From Diphasiastrum complanatum (taxonomy: Eukaryota; Streptophyta; Lycopodiopsida; Lycopodiales; Lycopodiaceae): a stretch of DNA of 64,000 bases. Location of the stretch: positions 4,165,079 to 4,229,078 of the forward strand of contig CM055107.1 in the NCBI GenBank assembly GCA_029204225.1. The letters run 5' to 3'. Below, piece after piece: positions 24,501 to 33,500 of this stretch. Within the stretch, counting starts at the first letter, position 1. Each line of letters begins with the position of its first letter. The notes under the pieces are model-generated. The model was not told the DNA's origin. It saw nothing but the letters and a program-made list of their open reading frames with translations, and did no database searches. Both the position numbers and the translations under genes were made by a program.

Positions 24501-27500
24501 CAGGAACTGGTTGTCTCCATATCTGTCGCGGCTTGTCGTTCTGAGTGTTCCTTGCATGAACGTGAATGGGTTAAGCTCTTGGGGAATGGGCTCTGACCCG
24601 TCGGCTGAGTTGGATGGCTTGCTTGGGTGGAAGTTACCTGTTTATGGCTGTCAAGTCTGGCGTGGCGCCAGGTTGGCTTCCAACGCTCGTGACAAAGCTT
24701 TCAGTTGGTTAAGTCTGATGTAAGTCAGACCGCTTGCTTGGAATGGATGTTACTCGTTTGTAACGAAGCTTCGAGTTGGTTAAGTTTGATGTATGTCGGG
24801 CGGCTTGCTTGGAGGGAAGTCACCCACATCGGGACCCCCGATCTGGCATGGCGCCAGGTTGGATCCCAATGTTGGTTTTCAGAACTTCAAGTTGGTTAAG
24901 TCTGATCGTTGTTGGCAAGTTGACTGCTTGTATGTCAAGTGGGTTTGGATGGCAAGAGTTGAAGGCTGGGAAGCTAAGTCATGGTTCCCGGCTCCCTTTG
25001 GGATGCCTGCGCTACACCAACCCTGTTGTGCTTGCCCATTTCAAACATTGTATCATAGCAAGGTTAAATCGTGTGTGTGAATGTGTATTTTGCATGGGAG
25101 AAAGTCGAAGCTGTGTGGAGAAAGCATTTTTGAGCATGGAGAAGCTTTACTTCTATGTTTGGAGGGAGAGAGAAAGTAAAGGTGTGGTGAATGTAAGATG
25201 ACACATGAGGAGAAAGCACATCTAAGATGGGTGCCTAGGGGTTTGTGCTAGTCTTTTGTGTTTGATGGATCCTACATCTAAGTGGCCAGAGAAAAAGCCT
25301 AAACTGCATAGTATGTGGAAGTGCATGGAAATGAGCCAAAGAGTGCCTTGAACAGTAATTGTGTGCTCTTTTACAAGTGTGGACAAGGTGTAGGGAATTG
25401 CCCACCAAAAATGGCTATTTATTGTGTTAGCAAGAGATCCTCTACAAGGGGGACATGTGTAGGGAAGGGGCTAGAAAGCCTAAGTGTTATTGAAACTTGA
25501 TGTGTTGTGGAAAGTCACCAGAACCTTAGAACCACGTTGACAGGGAGTGTTGTGTTTGATCGGAAGCGTCTAGGGTAAAGGAAAATAGGTTTGGGTTTAT
25601 CTATTCCGCACATAGGTTCAATCTTGTTGAATGCTGAATTAATTTACATGTAGGTCAGCAGTGTCTGTCTACATTCTGGAGGATTGTAGGAATGATATAG
25701 CAGGCAGTGACCAACAATCATATCCGAACTCCATCCGAATTTATTCGCGTTTCATTCGTATCGATTCGTATCATCAGTGGTATCAGAGCTCGATTCCCTT
25801 TCAGTGGTAGGAGAGCGTGATTCCATTTCTTCCCAACAGGGGTATCAGAGCTCAATTCCCTTTCAATGGTAGGAGAGCTTGATTCCATTCCTTCCCAACA
25901 GTGGTATCAAAGCCACGGCTTCGAGTATCAAAGCAGCACAGTCGGTAATCAGAACTTCTTATAGTCTGACATAGCCGCAAAGCTATCGAATCCAGGAGGC
26001 AAAGCATTCAAGACAAAGAACCAGTAACAAGTGAGAACACAGTTCAAGGCAATGGCTTCAATAAACAGTATACAATCAAAGATCTGCACAATCCTCGACT
26101 CATCAGGGTCTAACTTTCTAGCATGGAAGGTTAAGACCTCTCTTATACTAAAGGGAGAAGGATTATTTCCCTGGGTAGATGGCACCGAAGAGATGCCTAC
26201 AACTACAGGCAAGGAGCTACGCGAATAGAGAGAAAAGAACGACAAGGCAATAGCCGTGTTGTCATCATCCATCGAAGATAGTCTCACACTTGACCTGGCT
26301 ACACTCTCCAATGCAAGAGAGATGTGGGATACTTTACTCACAAGATTTCAGACGAAATCACGCAGTCAGATCATGCTTCTTGAAGATCAGCTGACAAACC
26401 TGCAATGGGATGGCAAAGACCTCACCTCCTTTATCAGAAAGATGAAGGATCTGTTCCTTTCATTACATAACATCGGCGCAGAGAATGCAGTATCAGCAGA
26501 AAAGCAGCTTACCTATCTATTAAGAGCTTTACCAAGATCTTTCCCGACAACCCGAACATTGCTAGCAAAGGATCCAGATATGACACTCGAAAAGGCAGTG
26601 ATCGAGATTCGAGAAGAAGTTGAAGCTCGTGAGCACCTTGATCACAAGGATGGTTCTGACCAAGCTCTCTACAGCAACAAGGAAAAGCCAAAGAAGCAGT
26701 TCAAGCCTAAGAGGGAGTCAGACTGAAGGTAGGATCGAGACCAGCAAGTTGAGGGAGCCAACAGAGGCAAATGGAAGAACAAAGGAAGGCCGAAACAGCA
26801 GAATGGCGACAAGAAGATATGCGTGAGATGCAAACGCGAAAGACATACGGTCGATTCGTGTTGGCTAAATCCAAAGATCGAGTGTATCCATTGTCACAAG
26901 AAGGGTCATGCAGCCATGGACTATTACCAAAACCCAAGAAACAAACAAGCTCAAGGCATACGAGAGAACAATAATAGTTCGTCCTACGTCGAAGAGCCAG
27001 AAAGCTCGAAGATGGGCGAAGAAAGATCGAATCATGGTAATCCGACCACCTACATCTGTGCAGACATGTGTGCAGCATCGACACCTGACACACAGGAGGT
27101 AATCCTTGATTTAGGAGCTACTTCACACTTCGTTACATCAAGACGAATAATGTTGACTTTCGGAGTGTAGATCCATCAAGATTTATTATTCTTGGAGACG
27201 GATTAAAGCATCAAGTGAATGGTATTGCCTCGCTATGGCTCAACACAAACGACAGAGACAGACGACTCGAAGACGTTCTGTTTGTACCTACACTACAACA
27301 GGACTTGCTATCAGTCGCAAGAATAGCAGATGCTGGGATGTTGTGATGTTCTCAGACAAAGCATGCAATGTCGTTGATGCAAGCACCAGTACATTGATTA
27401 CACAAGGTAGAAGAAAAGACAACCTGTATCACTTGAAGGTACGCCTACCTGCAGATCAAGTACATCAAACCCATGATGATTCATCAGATATTCTATGGCA

Positions 27501-30500
27501 CAGGAGACTATGCCATATGAATTCAATGGCATTGTATCGAGCAAGCCATCATGGAGCAATCACAGGGGTGAGCATCTTGAATGCAACGACAAAGATTCTG
27601 GAACTAGTACATTCGGACATCTGTGGACCTTTTGACGTGATCTCGATAGGAGGCTCGAAGTACTATATCACCTTTATTGATGATTATAGTAAGTTTGTCT
27701 AAGTCTACTTCATTCACAATGAATTAGATGCATTCGACAAGTTCACAAAATATGTGAGCTGGGCAGAAAGATGCACAGAAAACAAGGTGAAGCAGATCAG
27801 AACAGATCGGGGTGGAGAATACATCTCAAACCGATTCACTGATTTCTGCAATGATCGAGGAATCATTCACAGAAGGACAACATCCTATACACCGCAACAC
27901 AATGGTGTTGTAGAAAGAAAGAACAGGACTCTCATGGAAGCCGCTAGGTGCATGATGGCCTATTCGAAGGCTCCAAGAGTGTTGTGGGCTGAAGCAGTAG
28001 CTACAGCTGCCTACATTCAAAACAGGACAGGAAAATCTGGCGTTCCTCATACAACACCACACGAACTATGGTGGGGTAGAAAACCCAATCTGACTCGTAT
28101 TCGAATCTTTGGCTGTACAGCATATGCACATGTGACTGACAAGCTTCGAAAGAAGCTTGATGAGAAAGCAGAACAAGGATATCTTGTAGGATATGACAAT
28201 TTGTATATGCTAGAGACGAACACAGTGAAGACAGTCAGAGACGTCAAGTTCGATGAGACCAGAACAACGACTAACAATGATCCTGTCAGTTATGAAGTTC
28301 TTGGAAGACAATACTATGATCTACCAACCGCGACAGAGGAAGTAGAACACGAACACTCAGACGAAAATGTTCGAGTCGCAACTCAGTCAAGCGACGAATC
28401 AGACAAAGAAAGATTCGCAAGCCAGCCGACTGCTACAACACCTGTAAACCGAAATAGTTCCGGACCTAGCAGAATAGATAAAGGCAAGAGCATTGCAGTA
28501 CCAGAAGGATCTCCCAGAAGATCAACAAGAGAACGAAGAGCGCCAACAAGATTTGTGTCAGGTAGCTCAGCTTCTACATCTGAAGAGTTTTGTGGATTCA
28601 GTACAGAACCGCAAACATTCGAGGAAGCAATTGAATGTCCAGACAAGGACAAATGGATCCAAGCCATGAATGAAGAGATGGAATCGATGAATAGTCAGAC
28701 TTGTAGCAAAGGGTTTTTCTCAGAAATATGGTATTGACTATGCTGAGACCTTCTCTCTTGTCGTGAAACATTCGTCCCTACGCCTACTGTTTGCATATGC
28801 AGCTGCTTATGTTCTCAGGATTCACATCGTGGATGAAAAGACAGCGTTCTTACATGGTGAGCTAGACGAAGAAGTCTACATGGATCAACCTCCAGGCTAT
28901 ATTTCAAACTCACTTCCTACTTATGCATGCAAAATGCACAAGAATATCTACGGTCTGAAGCAATCAGCATGACAATGGTATAAGAAGAAAGATCATGCCC
29001 TGAAATCCTTAGGATTCAAGCCACTAATAGCTGATTCCAATGTTTATGTAAGAATTACAGATGAAAAGATCATCATTGTAGCTGTATATGTGGACGACAC
29101 CCTGATACTCTGCAAAAGTGAAGAACTTATTGCCGAGGTGAAGTGTGACATCTCGAAACATTTCGAGATTACAGACCTAGGAGAAGCCAGATGTTATCTT
29201 GGCTTAGAAATTGACAGAGACTATGATGAAGAGAAGTTGTACCTTCACCAGTCCAGATATACCTAGAAAATTCTAAAAGATTTCGGGATGATGAATTGCA
29301 AAGGAGCAAATACTCCAATGCTTGTAGGAACAATCCTGACGAATGAAGATTGTTCAAAGACTGAAGAAGAAAGAGAATTGATGGAGCATATACCATACAG
29401 GAAGCTAATCGAATCATTAATGTATCTTGCAGATAATACACGCCCTGACATTGCTTATGCTGTGTTCAGGATGAGCCAATTCAGTACGAATTTAGGCTCG
29501 ACTCATTGGAAGATCGCGAAGCGGATCTTGCATACCTTCAACTAACGAAAGATTTTGGATTGTGTTATTCTCGTGATGCAGGATTCCAAATGCTTTCCTA
29601 CTGTGATGCTAGTTGGGCATCTCTCAAGGACGACTGCAAAAGTGTCTCAGGAGGGTGTACCATCGCAGCAGGAGTAGCAATTCTCTGGGTCAGCAAAAAG
29701 CAGACCATTGTAGCTCAGTCATCCTGCGAAGCAGAATATGTAGCAACAGCAAAGATGGCCAATGAAATCACATGGCTGAAACAGTTCCTTGACGAACTAG
29801 GTGAAACGAGGAATGAGCCTCTGATTTTGCAGATGGACAATACATCCGCAATACACCTGACAAAGGATCCCGTGTTTCACTCAAGGACGAAACACATCGC
29901 AATCAAGTACCACTTGATAAGGGATCTGATCGAAAAGAAGAAGCTACAAACTACTTTCATTGGAACGAAGAAGATGGTTGCTGACATCTTCACAAAGGCC
30001 TTAGACAAAGGTTTGTTCGAGAAACAGAGGAGCAGTCTAGGAATCATCAAGCTACCATGCTTTGAGAGGGAGCTGAAGAAACAAAGTGTTTCTATTACCA
30101 AAGCTCTGCTAGCTCTCGACTCCCAACCTAATCAGTATCTCGAAGTCGAAAACGAAGAACTCGAAGACCTGGAAAACGAAGAACTCGAAAAACCAAGATC
30201 TCGAAGATCTCGGAGACGAAACATTCGCGAACAACATGAGCCTAACCGAAGGTCGAACGACGCGAAACGAAAATGTTCGAGACACCCGAAGGTCAAATAC
30301 TTTCGACTCTTCACGCTCCAAAGGACCAGAAAGATCAAACAAGTACCATGAAGTACAGTTTCCTGATATGATATGATGACGTCAGCAGAAGAACGTTAGG
30401 ACGTGCCTTATCTGCCGTTCTTGTAATCTATGATTAGTCTTAGATTGTTTAATCTATCTAATCAAAAATGTTACTCTGAATATATGCAGTTGCTAGATGC

Positions 30501-33500
30501 ACTAATGATATAGAAGATAGAAGATATAGATAGACAAAATACAAAATAGAGAAGTCCGCTAGTAGGCGAAGAAACAGGATCCACGGAGATCCAAGAAGTC
30601 CGCTAGTAAGCGAGACACTGTTCGTGGAAGAACACCGCTTCTCTCACACCAATGCGTTGTGTGGGTTTGTCACACAATGCTTAAACCAAGAGGATCAATA
30701 GATGATGTTATGCACAAATCATTCAAATTGTCTGATCTCGATTGAATTACTGTCTGCTTATTATTCGTGTATCTCATTCGCTTGTTTTATCTATTCCGCA
30801 TATAGGTTAAATCTTGTTGAATGCTAAATAATTTAAACGTAGGTCAGCAGTGTCTGTCTACATTCTGGAGGATTGTAGGAATGATATAGCAGGCAGTGAC
30901 CAGCAATCATATCCGAACTCCATCCGAATTTATTCGCATTACATTCGTATCGATTCGTATCATCAGTGGTATCAGAGCTCGATTCCCTTTCAGTGGTAGG
31001 AGAGCTTGATTCCATTCCTTCCCAACAGTGGTATCAGAGCTCGATTGCCTTTCAGTGGTAGGTTAGCCTGATTCCATTCCTTCCCAACATTAGACTCTTC
31101 ACACAAGTCCCAAACCACACTTTCCCAGTCATCAATCTCACTAAGTTCATCCAGACTTCACTTTAGCAAATAATCAGCAGCACGTTTTGACGTTGCACTC
31201 CTCTAAACTGTTCCTTTTTCCAACATATTCAATTCATCTTCATAAATGTCACAAGAGCAGTCCTTTTAATCTTAGACTCTGTATTAATTTGATTTTGATT
31301 TCATTGATATGGTATATGAGTTCTTGATTAGACATAGGTCGTTTTATTTTCATGATAACATTTTCACTTAAAATCTACCAAAGTGAAAGATGTTTACTGA
31401 ATGTACTTGGCCTACCCTGCCTTTTGTACAGCCTACACAATGCCTGCTTCACACTTGTCTGTTCTTCCCATTGATTAATTTGATGTACTACTGCCTTGTC
31501 CGGACATGGTCTATTCACAACTCTGTATGCACCAGATTGGTACTGCTGCAAGTTCAGCTTGTGCTCCTTTCTTTTCAAAAATTTTTGCCTGCAAAACATT
31601 ATATGAATGCAATCTATTCCACTGAGGATTTTACTTGAATTTTCTGGTACAACCTACTAAATTACACTGTTCCACCTGGTACTATTGCCAAGCCCGTGTA
31701 TTTGTAATCATCTGAAAACATTCTTGATGTTCTGTAACGTTATATGGATGCCAAGTTTTGTATCTCATGACTGTTGAAATGGTTTTGAATGCCCTCAGTG
31801 CAGACGGCCCCTGCCCCTTTCTACTAGTACTTGAGCTTCCATTCAAATTCATAGTACCCTCGTTTTCCAGGTCTTCGAGATCTTCGTTTTCGAGGTTTTC
31901 GAGTTCTTCGTTTTCGACTTCAAGATACTCGTTAGGTTGGGAGTTGAGAGCTAGCAGAGCTTTGGTAATAGAAACACTTTGTTTCTTCATCTACGTGATG
32001 GGAAAGTGATCAATGTTATTTGTGTAGATATTATGATATGTCTCTGAATGAAAGTGAGAGCAAGAGCGTTGATGACTGTATGTGTCTTTAATGTGTTCAG
32101 TATTGATGGCTGCATGAAAACTAGTCTGAAGGAAGAAATGGCTTCATGTGGGGATGACTCAATAGAGTCAGATGTGTTGTGATGAGATGGCTGCTAGCTG
32201 TATGTGTAGCTGAGACTTTGGAGAGCGTTCGTTTTGGGAAAAGCTGATGTGGATAGGGCATGTGAGATGCATATTGGGGGTGCTGACCAAAGAGCAAAGT
32301 GTAATGTGGTGAAACCTAAAGCATTTGTTGTGGTAGGAGTATTTGCAATTTCACAGTTGAGGAGATGGAAATTTATGTTGGTCAAGAAATCTCGTTGCAC
32401 CTACTCATACAATTTTTTATAAAAGATATGTGGGGGTGCACCTCAGTTGGCTAAGGAGTGTGCACCAATTCTGTTGTCTGAGAACAAGAGTTTGTAATCA
32501 AGCAAAATGACAAGTTTGGATGTGGTTATTACAGTGCATGGAAAGTTTCTATGGTGGTCAAAACTTTGTGTCTAGGGATACAAGGATAGCAAGTGTGCTG
32601 GGTTTTACAAGTGTGTAGGTGTGCATGAAGACCAAAATGGTGAAAGGGAATTAGCTATAGCTCATGGTTTCACTTCCTATGCCAGATTCTAGTATCCATT
32701 CAAGGCGTTCAAACCATCTACAGACATCTGAGATATACTTGTATGAAGAATTTGAAGATAATAAGATACTGTGTTCCATAAATCTCAAAACAAATGTAAA
32801 CTTTCATGCAGGATCAGTTGCAAATGAATCATTCATCAAAAAATTCAAAACAACACAAGAAGATCTATAAAGTAAAGCAGGTTGCAAAGAAGAGCTTTAT
32901 CATCCATAAGATGCACATATAGCTGCAGTTGCCATCCAAACAAATCGAAACTGGATGCTTCAATTCTAACATCTTTCAAAGCAACAGATAATTGCTACCA
33001 AGGTATTGCGCCCCACATGGATATGACCTCATTTTATATAATTGAAAGAAAGTACTTAAATGATGCTAACCCCAACTGTACCAACTACTACCAGAAAATA
33101 AGGAGCTCTATATAGAGACTATTTGAAAGAATTCATGCATAATTCCCTTGCATAGAATCTCTTAAGTTTAGTAGTGCTCTTTCAACAGACCGCATATTCT
33201 TTCTTGCAAAAAATTCCATTCAATAGCATATGAGCACTAGAATTTGGAATGATTTTATGGATTTGTTCAAATGCTCTTACAGTGTCTTTCGATTGGAAAT
33301 ACTAAACCAACTAGACCAAATGAGTTAGGAAAACAAGATATAATCTAATGATTTCTTTATAGTGAATGCCACAACACTCCATTCTAAAAAATAATAATTA
33401 AAGACCATCACCACATTGACAGCTTGCAACAGTTTTTTATGGAGTAGCAATATCAAGCAATGGTTGTTCAATAGTCCTACTTCATCCGACATCATGCCCC

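Larger units (their letters stand above)
20280..25016 (+). mobile_element. Complete non-autonomous LTR element (LARD-like) without coding capacity
   Basis: Two LTRs of about 1.2 kb (20280-21475 and 23817-25016) both begin TGTTGTAAAGC and end GCGCTACA. CCAAC directly flanks both sides (20275-20279 and 25017-25021), a perfect 5-bp target-site duplication. An initiator-Met PBS follows the left LTR and a purine tract precedes the right LTR. The 2.34-kb interior has no gag or pol domain in six frames. Such elements (LARDs) rely on enzymes of an autonomous relative. LTR identity is high by eye, with a few indels, so insertion is fairly recent. It sits in the LHY intron, antisense. Confidence 0.92.
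25597..31089 (+). mobile_element. Ty1-copia retrotransposon (near full length, defective)
   Basis: Order is partial 5' LTR, PBS, gag, protease, integrase, RT, RNase H, 3' LTR, which is the Ty1-copia order. The last 304 bp of the 5' LTR (25597-25900) match 30784-31089, while the outer part of the 5' LTR is missing and replaced by unrelated sequence. Several stops, two frameshifts and internal deletions break the polyprotein. No TSD can be tested because the left end is lost. The start of the 3' LTR lies between 30350 and 30400 but is not marked by a clear polypurine tract. Confidence 0.92.

Noticed and set aside
24776-25201. 141-codon frame in the right LTR of the coding-free element
   Set aside because: The frame is interrupted at different places in the left LTR, runs past the LTR edge and has no recognisable domain.
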